A DNA stretch of 64,000 nucleotides from positions 62,001 through 126,000 of the forward strand of contig NZ_BMQT01000005.1 in NCBI RefSeq assembly GCF_014648255.1, written 5' to 3'. The notes below the pieces were generated by a model. The model was not told the DNA's origin. It made no database searches and saw nothing but the letters and a program-made list of their open reading frames with translations. Within the stretch, counting starts at the first letter, position 1, and each line of letters opens with the position of its first letter. The translations under genes and the position numbers were made by a program. Positions 10,072 to 18,642 of the stretch are shown here, piece after piece. Source of the DNA: Nocardioides albus (GTDB lineage Bacteria > Actinomycetota > Actinomycetes > Propionibacteriales > Nocardioidaceae).

Positions 10072-11109
10072 GTGGTGATGCCGCGTTCCGGCGGTCATAT
10101 CTCGGCCGCTCCGCCGACCCTGGCCGACGTCGCAGAGCTGGCCGGCGTCTCCCGGCAGACGGTGTCGAACGCGGTCAACAACCCCGACCTGCTGCGTGCC
10201 GACACCCTGGCCCGGGTGCAGGACGCGATCGACAAGCTCGGCTACCAGCCCAACCGCGCAGCGCGCAGCCTGCGAACCAGAGCGAGCCATCTGATCGGGC
10301 TCAGGATGCCCGCCCTCCAGGAGGGCACCGCCAACGCCATGATGGACCGGTTCGTCCACACCTTCGTCGAAGCCGCCGCCGAGACCGGCTATCACGTGCT
10401 GCTCTTCTACGGTGACCCTGCCGACCCGCTCGACGGCTACGACGAGCTGCTCAGGTCGACCGCGGTCGACGCCTTCGTCGTGACCGACACCCACCTCGGT
10501 GGCCAGCAGACGACGTGGCTGCAGTCCCGGCGCGCACGATTCGTCTCCTTCGGGAGGCCTTGGACCCAGCCCGACGCCAAGCATCCCTGGGTCGACGTCG
10601 ACCTCGCCTACGGCGCCGAGATCGCCACCGAGCACCTGATCGAGCGCGGCCACTCCAAGATCGCCTGGATCGGCTGGCACAAGGACTCGCTGCTGGGGGA
10701 GGAGCGGCGCAGCGGCTGGACCCATGCCATGCACACCCATGGCCTCTCGACCACCGGCCTGGCCTCGCGCACCGAGGACTCGATCAGCTCGGGCAAGGCG
10801 GCCGCCGACGCGATCCTGGACGAGACCGAGCCGACCGCGCTGGTCTGCGCCTCCGACACGCTCGCGATGGGCGTGCTCCACTCCCTCTTCGAGAGAAGGC
10901 TCCGCCTCGGCGAGGACATCGCGGTGGTCGGCTTCGACGACTCCCAGGTCGCGCAGACGGTGCCGCCGGGGATCACCTCGGTACGTCCTCCGCTGGAGGA
11001 GGCTGCCCGCGAGCTGGTCAAGGCCCTCGAGGAGCTGCTCGCGACCCCGTCCTACGCCGCTCCGGGTGTGATGCTGAAGCCGGTCCTCACCGTCCGCGGG
11101 TCTTCCTAG
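10072..11109 (+). CDS. LacI family transcriptional regulator
   Basis: About 345 residues. The N-terminal LacI helix-turn-helix reads PTLADVAELAGVSRQTVSNAVNN, followed by the hinge GYQPNRAARSLRTR. The rest is a periplasmic-binding-protein-like effector domain with family landmarks (DAFVVTDTH, ALVCASDTLAMGVL, VVGFDDSQVAQ). The effector is probably a sugar or nucleoside but cannot be read. GGAGG at 10061-10065 favours GTG 10072 or 10075 over the upstream frame from 10027. The following gene is a redox enzyme, not a sugar operon, so the regulated genes may be elsewhere. Confidence 0.85.
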   Translation: MVMPRSGGHISAAPPTLADVAELAGVSRQTVSNAVNNPDLLRADTLARVQDAIDKLGYQPNRAARSLRTRASHLIGLRMPALQEGTANAMMDRFVHTFVEAAAETGYHVLLFYGDPADPLDGYDELLRSTAVDAFVVTDTHLGGQQTTWLQSRRARFVSFGRPWTQPDAKHPWVDVDLAYGAEIATEHLIERGHSKIAWIGWHKDSLLGEERRSGWTHAMHTHGLSTTGLASRTEDSISSGKAAADAILDETEPTALVCASDTLAMGVLHSLFERRLRLGEDIAVVGFDDSQVAQTVPPGITSVRPPLEEAARELVKALEELLATPSYAAPGVMLKPVLTVRGSS

Positions 11110-11137
11110 TTCACCGGTTCCGAGCGACGATGGCGTC

Positions 11138-12307
11138 ATGGGAACTGGTGCTAGGGGCGACGTCGTCATCATCGGTGCTGGGCTCGCGGCAGTCAGCGCC
11201 ATCGAGACCCTTCGCGAGGAGGGGTACGCCGGCCCCCTGATCCTGGTCGGCAAGGAGCCGGAGCTGCCCTACGAGCGACCACAGCTCTCCAAGGACTTCC
11301 TCGCCGGAGCCAAGGAGTTCAAGGTCGTCCACGACGAGGCCTGGTACGCCGAGAAGGACGTCACCGTCCTGGCCGGCACTACCGTCACCGCGCTCGACCT
11401 GAAGGACGGGAGCGTCACGCTGGACGACGGCAAGAAGCTGGCCTTCGGCAGGCTGCTCCTGGCCACCGGCGCCGATCCGAAGACGCCACCGATCCCGGGC
11501 ATCGAGACGGCGGTGACGCTCCGCACCGTCGAGGACGCCCGCCGTCTCAAGGAAGCGGTCCGAGAGGGCACGAGGGTGGTCACGGTCGGAGGCGGCTGGA
11601 TCGGCCTCGAGGTCGCCGCCTCCGTGACCGCGCTGGGCGGCACCGCGGTCGTCCTGGAAGCCGCCGCGCAACCTCTTCTCAACGTCCTCGGCCCGGTGCT
11701 CGCCGAGCACGTCGCCGACCTGCACACCCGCCACGGCGTCGAGATCCACACCGAGACGACCGTGGAGGCGATCGAGCCCGGAGTCGTACGGACCAGCGCC
11801 GGCGAGATCCCGGCCGACATCGTGCTCGTCGCCGTCGGGGCGGCACCGGCCACGGATCTGGCCGCGGATGCCGGCCTCGAGGTCGGCGACGGCATCGTGG
11901 TCGACGAGCGGCTGCGTACGTCTGATCCGAGGGTCTTCGCGGCCGGAGACGTCGCGCTCGCGAAGCACACCGTGCACGGCCCGCTGCGGGTCGAGCACTG
12001 GGACAACGCGATCAAGCAGGGCCGCCTGGCGGCCAGGTCGATGCTGGGGAAGGAGGGCGCCTACGACTGGCAGCCCTACTTCTTCACCGACCAGTTCGAG
12101 TTCTCGATGGAGTACGTCGGCCGCTCGGCGCCCGAGGACGAGGTGCTGCTCCGGGGCGACACCGAGGGTGATGAGTTCATCGCCTACTGGCAGCGTGGAC
12201 GGACCGTCACGGCAGGCATGAACGTCGGGATCTGGGACGTCAACGACAAGCTCCGAGAGCTGGTCGGGACCGAGGCCGATCCCGACCAGCTCACTGATCT
12301 GTCTTGA
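11138..12307 (+). CDS. FAD-dependent ferredoxin reductase-type oxidoreductase
   Basis: A 389-residue protein of the pyridine nucleotide-disulfide class, closest in layout to NAD(P)H:ferredoxin (rhodocoxin/putidaredoxin) reductases. The FAD site is VVIIGAGLAAVSAIETL near residue 10; PYERPQLSKDF is characteristic of this subfamily. The NAD(P) site reads VTVGGGWIGLEVAA (about 147-160), and the second FAD motif is VFAAGDVA. There is no redox-active CxxC disulfide. The reductase C-terminal dimer domain is present (EFSMEYVGRSAP). It would pass electrons to a ferredoxin for a P450 or dioxygenase, but no such partner is nearby. Confidence 0.85.
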   Translation: MGTGARGDVVIIGAGLAAVSAIETLREEGYAGPLILVGKEPELPYERPQLSKDFLAGAKEFKVVHDEAWYAEKDVTVLAGTTVTALDLKDGSVTLDDGKKLAFGRLLLATGADPKTPPIPGIETAVTLRTVEDARRLKEAVREGTRVVTVGGGWIGLEVAASVTALGGTAVVLEAAAQPLLNVLGPVLAEHVADLHTRHGVEIHTETTVEAIEPGVVRTSAGEIPADIVLVAVGAAPATDLAADAGLEVGDGIVVDERLRTSDPRVFAAGDVALAKHTVHGPLRVEHWDNAIKQGRLAARSMLGKEGAYDWQPYFFTDQFEFSMEYVGRSAPEDEVLLRGDTEGDEFIAYWQRGRTVTAGMNVGIWDVNDKLRELVGTEADPDQLTDLS

Positions 12308-12323
12308 GAGAGAGCTCAGCGCG

Positions 12324-13088
12324 CTAGAAGCACTGCGACGCGCTGTGGAAGACGCTCGACTGGATGCCGAGGTGGATGTGGTCGCTGTGGTCGGGGTAGC
12401 CCGGCCCGAGCACCTGCGCGAACGACTGGCGAGATGCCCGCGCGATCCCGCACATGGTCGACGCACTGCTGCCGGGGACGAGATCCATCGCCCGGCCATA
12501 GAGGTGGTTGCTGTTGCTGGCTCCGCCGACCCGGTCGTTGCAGGCCTTCGACCGGTAGGCCGACGTCACCCGCAGCGGGACGTCGCCCAGCCGGTGCCGG
12601 ATCGCCTCGGCGCGCCACATCGCCTGCATCAGGTTGGCCTTGACCTGGGCGACCGACGTACCGGAGACCGGCGCCGGCCAGCCTCCGAAGCAGACGTCGT
12701 CGACCTCGCCCCACGTGAAGTGGATCGGGGTGCAGTCGTCGTCCTGGAGGGCGTAGAGCTTGCTGAACGTGTTGGGCCCGGCGACACCGTCGGCGCCGAG
12801 ACCGTAGGCGGACTGGAAGTTGCGGACGGCGGTGGTGGTCGCCGGGCCGTAGGACCCGTCGATCGAGAAGATCGTGCCTGACGTCGCCCATCCGGCGACC
12901 CGGATCTGCAGCTGGGTGACGTCGGCCCCGGTCGCGCCCTGCTGCAGGGTGCGACCCCACGTGTAGCAGGCATCGGCGTGAGCGGGGGCGGCTGTGGAGG
13001 TGATGGCGACCAGGCTGGCCGCCAACGTGACGAGGAGAGAACCGATGACCGTGCCGAGCCGACGCCCGAGACGTGGGATTTGGTGCAT
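12324..13088 (-). CDS. Secreted D-Ala-D-Ala carboxypeptidase-like M15 peptidase with peptidoglycan-binding domain
   Basis: A 254-residue exported protein. A Sec signal peptide (LLVTLAASLVAITSTAAPAHA, cut near residue 38) is followed by a PG_binding_1 repeat (ADVTQLQIRVAGW ... IDGSYGPATTTAVRNFQSAYGLGADGVAGPNT). The catalytic domain has the M15 zinc ligands: His in SNHLYGRAMDL, Asp seven residues later, and the second His in HSDHIHLG. The order resembles the zinc carboxypeptidase of Streptomyces albus G. It presumably trims cell-wall stem peptides. The ATG at 13088 has AAGGGAG just upstream. Confidence 0.85.
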   Translation of the reverse strand: MHQIPRLGRRLGTVIGSLLVTLAASLVAITSTAAPAHADACYTWGRTLQQGATGADVTQLQIRVAGWATSGTIFSIDGSYGPATTTAVRNFQSAYGLGADGVAGPNTFSKLYALQDDDCTPIHFTWGEVDDVCFGGWPAPVSGTSVAQVKANLMQAMWRAEAIRHRLGDVPLRVTSAYRSKACNDRVGGASNSNHLYGRAMDLVPGSSASTMCGIARASRQSFAQVLGPGYPDHSDHIHLGIQSSVFHSASQCF

Positions 13089-13154
13089 GGTGAAACTCCC
13101 TTCCTTGGGGGGAGCTTCAATGGTTACGGGTTTTCCTCGGCTGCGTGCACCGAT

Positions 13155-13868
13155 TCAGAAACCCTTCCACCAGAGGTTCACCGCGTAGTCGACGTAGGTC
13201 CCGTCGTGCTCTGCCAGGATCGCCGTCGCGGTGGCGGCGTCGAACTCGATGCGTACGACCGCCTCCAGGTCCGCGCGCGAGCCGAACGACCAGTCCATGT
13301 CGACGGGCACGCGCGTCCAGCCGTGCATCGACCAGAACCGCTCCTGCTCATCGGGCGGCGGGACCTTGGGGTAGCCGCGGCGGAACCAGGCGCCGAAGCT
13401 CGACCGGGAGCCGTCGTTGTCGATCACCATCGCGACGCCGCCGCGTCGCATCACCCGGTCGAGCTCGCCGAGCCCAGGCTCGCAGCCGGGGCCGAAGAAG
13501 TAGGCCCAGCGGGCGTGCATCACGTCGACCGATGCCGGTGGCAGCGGCAGCTGCTGCGCGATGCCGTTGTGGACGGTGACGTTCGAGAGCTTCTTCGTAC
13601 GCCGCCGGGCCAACGTCACCAGGTCCGGGTGGGGCTCGATGCCGGTGACGGTTCGGGCGGTCTCGGCGAACTTCGGCAGGTAGAACCCGGTCCCGCAGCC
13701 CAGGTCGAGCACGTCGCGCCCGGCCCACGGCGCGGTCTCGGCCATGGCGGTCCAGAGCCGGCCGTGCGGGTCGAGGGCACGGTTCTCGATCTCGTACGTC
13801 GCGGTGTGGTGCCAGATGTTGGGGGAGGGGATCGCTCCGGTGGCGCCGGGGAGGTCGAGCCTGGTCAG
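13155..13868 (-). CDS. SAM-dependent methyltransferase (class I)
   Basis: About 237 residues. The SAM-binding motif I reads VLDLGCGTGFYLPKF, followed by the acidic residue in GIEPHPDL and motif II-like VDVMHARWAYFFGPG. The family usually begins near PNIWHHTATYEIENRALDP. No ATG, GTG or TTG precedes that point in frame. The best start is a CTG at 13868, overlapping the upstream VOC stop (CTGA) and preceded by GAGG at a 7-base spacing, so translation may be coupled with a rare CTG start. The substrate is unknown. Confidence 0.8.
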   Translation of the reverse strand: MTRLDLPGATGAIPSPNIWHHTATYEIENRALDPHGRLWTAMAETAPWAGRDVLDLGCGTGFYLPKFAETARTVTGIEPHPDLVTLARRRTKKLSNVTVHNGIAQQLPLPPASVDVMHARWAYFFGPGCEPGLGELDRVMRRGGVAMVIDNDGSRSSFGAWFRRGYPKVPPPDEQERFWSMHGWTRVPVDMDWSFGSRADLEAVVRIEFDAATATAILAEHDGTYVDYAVNLWWKGF

Positions 13869-14521
13869 ATCCGGACCTCGCCGCGGGGCGTCACGAACTT
13901 GGCGGCCAGCAGGCCGGGGGTGCCGTGCTCGGCGACCCAGTCGATGTGGACGTTCTCGGCGGGCTTGCCGGTCCACGGGTCGACCCGCTCCTTCAGCTCG
14001 TCGCCGAGGTAGTCCTTGACCCGCTCGGGGTCGCCGGAGATCTCCAGGTCGGTGAGGGTGATGTCGGAGCCGGCGTTGCCGGGGTGGAGGTCAGGGGTCT
14101 CCCACTTGATGAAGTAGGGCAGTTGCGGGTCGGCGATCAGGCCGTTGATGCCGATCTGCTGCCAGTGGAGCTCGCGGCCGTCGGGGAGGTGGCGGTTGCC
14201 GGGGACCGCCTTGCGGCCGAGCCGCTCCTCGATCGGGGTCATGTCGTCGACGCCGATCACGAAGCCGATCCAGCCGCCGCCGAGCGCGGAGCGGGCCTTG
14301 ACGGCCTGCCCGAACGGGGCCTTGTCGCTGGCCGGGTGCTCCAGCGCCTCGACCACCTCGAGGTAGAGGCCGCCGCGCATCGGGAGGATGAAGTTGCGGG
14401 TGCCGAAGCGAGGGTGGACGCCGCCGTCGACGAACTCCTGGCCGAGCAGCTCGCCGAGCTGCTTGGCGGTCTGAGCCAAGCCATCGGGTCCTGCAGCGTA
14501 CGAAACATGGTCCAGGCGCAT
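13865..14521 (-). CDS. VOC (glyoxalase-like) family protein
   Basis: A 218-residue protein starting MRLDHVSYAAGPDGLAQTAKQLGELLG, the usual first beta-alpha unit of glyoxalase-like proteins. GVHPRFGTRNFILPM and GLYLEVVE follow, giving a possible His and Glu metal pair. A second, weaker half covers about residues 150-218. The methyltransferase overlaps its stop by 4 bases, so the two are one operon. No ribosome site is visible; CAGAAT lies 6 bases before the start and could be a -10 element of a leaderless transcript. The function is not known. Confidence 0.75.
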   Translation of the reverse strand: MRLDHVSYAAGPDGLAQTAKQLGELLGQEFVDGGVHPRFGTRNFILPMRGGLYLEVVEALEHPASDKAPFGQAVKARSALGGGWIGFVIGVDDMTPIEERLGRKAVPGNRHLPDGRELHWQQIGINGLIADPQLPYFIKWETPDLHPGNAGSDITLTDLEISGDPERVKDYLGDELKERVDPWTGKPAENVHIDWVAEHGTPGLLAAKFVTPRGEVRI

Positions 14522-14570
14522 GTAACGATTCTGAACTCTCGCTGAGAGAGAGACCAATCCAGGGTCGCTA

Positions 14571-14588
14571 TCTCTTGATGTCGAGAGA
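14571..14588. promoter_or_regulatory. Candidate operator (imperfect 18-bp palindrome)
   Basis: TCTCTTGATGTCGAGAGA has outer arms TCTCT and AGAGA with inner GA/TC symmetry, typical of MarR-type operators. It lies 50 bases upstream of the VOC start. A second small palindrome (CTCTC-GCT-GAGAG) lies at 14536-14548. Confidence 0.4.
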
Positions 14589-14622
14589 GTGGAGTTACGG
14601 GTCGTCGCAGGTCGGACGGAGG

Positions 14623-15384
14623 TCAGCGTGGGCTGGCCGGGTGGAGGGCCAGCGCCGACCTCGACCGGACATGCGCCTCGCAGTGACGGACGAGCTCGGC
14701 GTACGCCGCCTTGCCCATCAGCTCGGTGAGCTCGGCCTGGTTGGTGATGTAGACCGGCTCGACCGCGACGTGCGCCTCGGTGTTGCCTGAGCAGTACCAG
14801 TCCAGGTCGTGGCCGCCCGGCCCCCAACCGCGTCGGTCGTACTCGGTGATCGTCACCTCGGTGTAGGTCGTCCCGTCGGTCAGCTCGACATCGCGGAACG
14901 TACGCCGGATCGGCAGCTGCCAGCACACGTCCGGCTTCGTCTCGAAGTGCTCGCGGCCCTCGGCCGCCGCGAGGATGTGGAGCGCACAGCCCGAACCGCC
15001 GGCGAAGTCCGGCCGGTTGGCCAGGACGCACGACTCCTGCCCGCGAAAATCCGTTACCCGGGTCTTCCGCTCGCCCTCGTCGTCGAGCTCGACCCAGTCG
15101 TCGCCCTTCACCTCGCGGCCCGGGTGCTGCTCCCACAGATCCGGGGTCAGCTTCCGCACGAACTCCGCCGTCCGGGCCTCGTCCTCCTCGTCCGCGAAGT
15201 GCGCCCCCAGCGTGCAGCACCCCACGTCCGGCGAGCTCTTGAACATCCCCGGACAGCCGTCGCCGAAGATGCAGGAGTACGCCGACGTCAACCAGGTCAG
15301 GTCGCAGCGCATCCGCTCGTCCGGGTCGTCGGGGTTCACGAACTCCACCCACGCACGCGGGAAATCCAGGGGCACCTCAGGCAC
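14623..15384 (-). CDS. Cysteine-rich hypothetical protein
   Basis: 253 residues; I do not recognise it with confidence. At least ten cysteines are present, clustered at C27, C38, C44, C56 and C57 ([15 protein letters not shown] and [10 protein letters not shown]), with later ones in [14 protein letters not shown] and WYCSGN. This spacing suggests a metal or Fe-S site, as in YkgJ-type cysteine-cluster proteins, but that is an inference. There is no signal peptide or membrane segment. The start is GTG 15384 with TAGGCT 6 bases upstream. It stands alone between two operons. Confidence 0.65.
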   Translation of the reverse strand: MPEVPLDFPRAWVEFVNPDDPDERMRCDLTWLTSAYSCIFGDGCPGMFKSSPDVGCCTLGAHFADEEDEARTAEFVRKLTPDLWEQHPGREVKGDDWVELDDEGERKTRVTDFRGQESCVLANRPDFAGGSGCALHILAAAEGREHFETKPDVCWQLPIRRTFRDVELTDGTTYTEVTITEYDRRGWGPGGHDLDWYCSGNTEAHVAVEPVYITNQAELTELMGKAAYAELVRHCEAHVRSRSALALHPASPR

Positions 15385-15390
15385 CCCGTA

Positions 15391-15396
15391 AGCCTA
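15391..15396 (-). promoter_or_regulatory. Leaderless -10 box (TAGGCT)
   Basis: Minus-strand TAGGCT lies 6 bases before GTG 15384, supporting this start and a leaderless transcript. Confidence 0.45.
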
Positions 15397-15453
15397 CGTG
15401 GTCGACCCGCGTTCTTCCGCCGCGTCGATTCCGGATGGCCGAGGTGGGAGGCG

Positions 15454-15569
15454 TATTCTTGTAGGGACGGAGCGACCGCTCCGTGTTCATTGTGTGTATC
15501 ACCTCGCGCCGGCCCCGCCGGCGGACCAAGGCGGCACAGAGCCGCGGTTCGCAGCGGGAGGTTCGAGAG
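15454..15569 (+). promoter_or_regulatory. Promoter and structured leader of the MFS gene
   Basis: TATTCT at 15454-15459 is a good -10 box. From the expected start site the leader contains three perfect hairpins: ACGGAGCG-AC-CGCTCCGT (15467-15484), CGCCGGC-CCC-GCCGGCG (15507-15523) and GCGGC-ACAGA-GCCGC (15531-15545), followed by GGGAGG at 15556-15561. The hairpins could attenuate transcription or stabilise the message. Confidence 0.4.
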
Positions 15570-16829
15570 ATGTCGGAGCAGGGCGAGCAGAGACTGGTGC
15601 GCGCCGTCGGGAAGACGTACTTCCCGCTCGCGCTCGTCGCGCGGATGCCGTACGCGATGATGGTCGTCGGTGTGCTGACGCTGGTCGTCGCGGGCCGCGA
15701 CTCGCTGGCGCTCGGTGGCCTGAACTCGGCCCTGGTGGGGATCGGAGCCGCGACCTGCGGCCCCCTGCTCGGTGCCGCCGTCGACAAGTTCGGTCAGCGT
15801 CCGGTCCTGCTGGTGATCAGCGTCCTCAGCAGTGCCGCGCTGGCGGCGATGGCCTGGGTGGTCTACAGCCCGCTGCCGGATGCCGCGGTGCTGGCGGTGG
15901 CGTTCCTGGTCGGCGCGACCGCCCCGCAGATCGCCCCGTTGTCGCGGTCCCGCCTGTTCGCGATCATCTCCTCCCACATCGTCCCGGGACGTCGCGTGCG
16001 GGTGCTCAACTCGACGATGGCCTACGAGTCGGCGGCCGACGAGATCGTCTTCATCGTCGGCCCGGTCGTCGCCGGTGTCCTCGCCGTCGCGATCGACCCG
16101 TGGGCCCCGGTTGTCGCCGCCGCGGTGCTCACCCTGATCTTCGTCTCCGCCTTCGCTCTCCATCCGAGCGCTGCGACCGCGCAGGCGACTGCCGGACGTA
16201 CGCCGGCCGCGGGCTCCGCCCGCGAGCTCGCCCGTCCCGGTGTGGTCGTCGTCGTGGTCGGCATCCTTGGTGTCGGTCTCTTCTTCGGCTCGATGCTCAC
16301 CTCGCTGACCTCGTTCATGGCCGACCACGGGCGGCCTGAGGAAGCCGGTCTGGTCTACGCCGCGATGGGTGTCGGCTCCGCCGCGCTGGCGCTGGGCGTC
16401 GCTCTCTTCCCTGTGGGCTTCACCTCGGCCGCGCGCTGGCTGGTCTTCGGCGGGGTGATGCTCGTCGGTGCTCTCGCCCTGCCGAGTGTGTCCTCGCTGA
16501 CCGGGATGGTGCTCGCGCTGCTCGTCATCGGCATCGGGATCGGCCCGACCCTGGTCACGCAGTACGGCCTCGGCGCCCGCCGCAGCCCCGTCGGCCGCTC
16601 GGCCACCGTGATGACCATGCTCGGCTCCGGCGTGATCCTCGGACAGTCCCTCGCCTCTGCGCTCACCGGCGAGATCGCCGAACGCTGGGGCACCGACGCC
16701 GCCCTGCTCATGCCGGCGGCTGCCGCGCTCGTGGTCGTCATCGCGGGAGCCGTCAACGCCCGGATCGGGGAACCTGCCGTGGTCACGGCCCCTGGCCTCG
16801 AGCGTGCTTCGGCTTCGGCCGACCGCTGA
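15570..16829 (+). CDS. MFS transporter
   Basis: About 419 residues with roughly 12 hydrophobic segments. The first reads YAMMVVGVLTLVVAG, and the cytoplasmic loop between helices 2 and 3 has GAAVDKFGQRPVLLV, a form of the MFS motif A. Helix 5 has a conserved acidic/Ser context (YESAADEIVFIVGPVVAGVLA) common in drug-exporter relatives. The substrate is not known. The ATG at 15570 is chosen because GGGAGG lies 8 bases upstream; residues encoded upstream are Arg-rich and unlike an N terminus. The leader is structured. Confidence 0.85.
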   Translation: MSEQGEQRLVRAVGKTYFPLALVARMPYAMMVVGVLTLVVAGRDSLALGGLNSALVGIGAATCGPLLGAAVDKFGQRPVLLVISVLSSAALAAMAWVVYSPLPDAAVLAVAFLVGATAPQIAPLSRSRLFAIISSHIVPGRRVRVLNSTMAYESAADEIVFIVGPVVAGVLAVAIDPWAPVVAAAVLTLIFVSAFALHPSAATAQATAGRTPAAGSARELARPGVVVVVVGILGVGLFFGSMLTSLTSFMADHGRPEEAGLVYAAMGVGSAALALGVALFPVGFTSAARWLVFGGVMLVGALALPSVSSLTGMVLALLVIGIGIGPTLVTQYGLGARRSPVGRSATVMTMLGSGVILGQSLASALTGEIAERWGTDAALLMPAAAALVVVIAGAVNARIGEPAVVTAPGLERASASADR

Positions 16830-16876
16830 AATCACTCGCTGGGCAGCCTTTGGACCACGGGGCGTGCTCGGCGAAG

Positions 16877-16882
16877 TAGCGT
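16877..16882 (+). promoter_or_regulatory. Leaderless -10 box (TAGCGT)
   Basis: TAGCGT lies 6 bases before ATG 16889 with no ribosome binding site, consistent with a leaderless transcript. Confidence 0.45.
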
Positions 16883-16888
16883 AGAGCC

Positions 16889-17845
16889 ATGCGTCTGGGC
16901 GTACTCGACATCGGATCGAACACGGGACACCTGCTCGTGGTCGACGCCCACGGCGGGGCAGCCCCGTCACCGGCGTACTCGTTCAAGCAGCCGTTGCGGC
17001 TGGCGGAGCACCTCGACGAGGCCGGTGATGTGACCGAGGCCGGGATCGAGGCGCTGGCCGCTTTCACCCGGGACTCGGTGGCGGTCGCGGAGGAGAAGGG
17101 CGTCTCGGAGATGCTCGCCTTCGCGACCTCTGCGGTGCGCGATGCCGGCAACTCGCAGGCCGTGCTCGACCGCGTGCACGCTGAGACCGGGGTCGAGATC
17201 GAGGTCCTTCCCGGCGACGACGAGGCGCGGCTGACCTTCCTGGCCGTACGTCGCTGGTTCGGCTGGTCCGCGGGGCGGCTCGCCGTCTTCGACATCGGCG
17301 GCGGCTCGCTGGAGATCGCGGCCGGCCTGGACGAGCAGCCGTACGTCGCGTGGTCGCTCCCGCTCGGAGCCGGCCGGCTCGCCCGCAGCTACTTCGGTGA
17401 CCGGCCGACGGACGAGGAGCTGCGGGAGATGCGCCGGATGATCCGCGCCGCGATCGCCGAGGACGCGGGCAAGATACTGCGCGGTGGACACCCGGACATG
17501 GCGGTGGCGACCTCGAAGACGTTCCGCTCGCTGGCACGCATCTGCGGCGCCGCCCCGAGCGGCGAGGGGCTGCGCGTGCGTCGGGAGCTGCCGCTTGCCG
17601 AGCTGCGCCGCTGGATCCCGAAGCTGCTGGAGATGTCGCTCGAGGAGCTCTCCGAGCTGCCCGGCGTCAGTCCGTCGCGGGCTCACCAGATCGTCCCGGG
17701 TGCGCTGGTCGCTGAGGCGTGCCTCGACATCTTCGACCTGCCCGCCTTCGAGATCTGTCCGTGGGCGCTCCGCGAGGGGCTGATCCTCGACCGGATGGAC
17801 CACCTGTCCTTCATCGACAGCTCTCATCTCGGAAGGTCCGACTAG
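16889..17845 (+). CDS. Ppx/GppA phosphatase family protein (exopolyphosphatase)
   Basis: A 318-residue ASKHA-fold protein. The first phosphate motif is [15 protein letters not shown] at the N terminus, and the second is [13 protein letters not shown] (about residues 134-146). This family hydrolyses polyphosphate or pppGpp; the short length matches the actinobacterial Ppx1/Ppx2 forms that lack the C-terminal HD-like domain. The next gene follows 11 bases later in the same direction; this pairing with a TIM-barrel isomerase is also seen near proC in mycobacteria. The choice between polyphosphate and pppGpp cannot be read from the sequence. Confidence 0.88.
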   Translation: MRLGVLDIGSNTGHLLVVDAHGGAAPSPAYSFKQPLRLAEHLDEAGDVTEAGIEALAAFTRDSVAVAEEKGVSEMLAFATSAVRDAGNSQAVLDRVHAETGVEIEVLPGDDEARLTFLAVRRWFGWSAGRLAVFDIGGGSLEIAAGLDEQPYVAWSLPLGAGRLARSYFGDRPTDEELREMRRMIRAAIAEDAGKILRGGHPDMAVATSKTFRSLARICGAAPSGEGLRVRRELPLAELRRWIPKLLEMSLEELSELPGVSPSRAHQIVPGALVAEACLDIFDLPAFEICPWALREGLILDRMDHLSFIDSSHLGRSD

Positions 17846-17855
17846 GAGGCCCGCA

Positions 17856-18614
17856 ATGATCGCGCTGTCGACCGTCTCGACCTATCCCGAATCGACCGCC
17901 CACGGGTTCGCCTACGCGGCCGAGGTGGGCTATGACGGCGTCGAGGTGATGGTCGGGATCGACGCACTCTCGCAGCAGACCCATGCGATCAAGCAGCTCT
18001 CCGAGCATCACGGTCTGCCGGTCGTCGCGATCCATGCCCCGACGTTGCTGTTCACCCAGCAGGTCTGGGGGTTCGAGCCCTGGGGCAAGCTCGAGCGCTC
18101 CGCGGAGATGGCCGTCGAGGTAGGGGCCGGCGTGGTCGTCGTACATCCGCCGTTCCGGTGGCAGCGCGAGTATGCCGCCGGTTTCGTGGAGGGGATCGCC
18201 ACGCTGGAGCGCTCGACGGGGCTGCGGTTCGCCGTGGAGAACATGTATCCGTGGCGGGCCGCCAAGCGCGCCACCCAGATGTACCTGCCCCACTGGGACC
18301 CCTCCACCGAGGACTATGCCAACACCACCATCGACCTCTCGCACGCTGCCATCGCCGGCGACGACGTCATCGAGATGGCCAAGCGTCTCGGCCCGAGCCT
18401 GCGGCACATCCACCTCACCGACGGCACCGGCTCGGCCAAGGACGAGCATCTCGTGCCCGGGCGCGGGCACATGGGCGCCGACAAGTTCCTGCGCTACCTG
18501 GCCTCCTCGGGGTTCGAGGGCGACATCGTCCTGGAGATCAGCACCCGCAAGGCCGGTCGGCTCGCCGACCTGCGCGAGTCGCTCGAGTTCGCCCGCGAGC
18601 ACTTCCGGGCGTGA
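17856..18614 (+). CDS. Sugar phosphate isomerase/epimerase family TIM-barrel protein
   Basis: A 252-residue protein of the AP endonuclease 2/xylose isomerase-like superfamily. Metal-ligand-type residues occur at the ends of barrel strands: GVEVMVG, AIHAPT, VVVHPPF, FAVENMY, TIDLSHA, HIHLTDG and IVLEIST, giving the usual Glu/His/Asp set. AGGAGG lies at the right distance before ATG 17856. It is probably co-transcribed with the Ppx/GppA gene. The substrate is unknown; the family has diverse sugar-phosphate and inositol activities. Confidence 0.85.
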   Translation: MIALSTVSTYPESTAHGFAYAAEVGYDGVEVMVGIDALSQQTHAIKQLSEHHGLPVVAIHAPTLLFTQQVWGFEPWGKLERSAEMAVEVGAGVVVVHPPFRWQREYAAGFVEGIATLERSTGLRFAVENMYPWRAAKRATQMYLPHWDPSTEDYANTTIDLSHAAIAGDDVIEMAKRLGPSLRHIHLTDGTGSAKDEHLVPGRGHMGADKFLRYLASSGFEGDIVLEISTRKAGRLADLRESLEFAREHFRA

Positions 18615-18642
18615 CAGACTCTGACGACAGACTTGGGGAGTC

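Noticed and set aside
13089..13154. c-di-AMP riboswitch before the secreted M15 peptidase
   Set aside because: disA is nearby and cell-wall hydrolases are common targets, but the 66-base gap is too short and lacks the conserved core of that riboswitch class.
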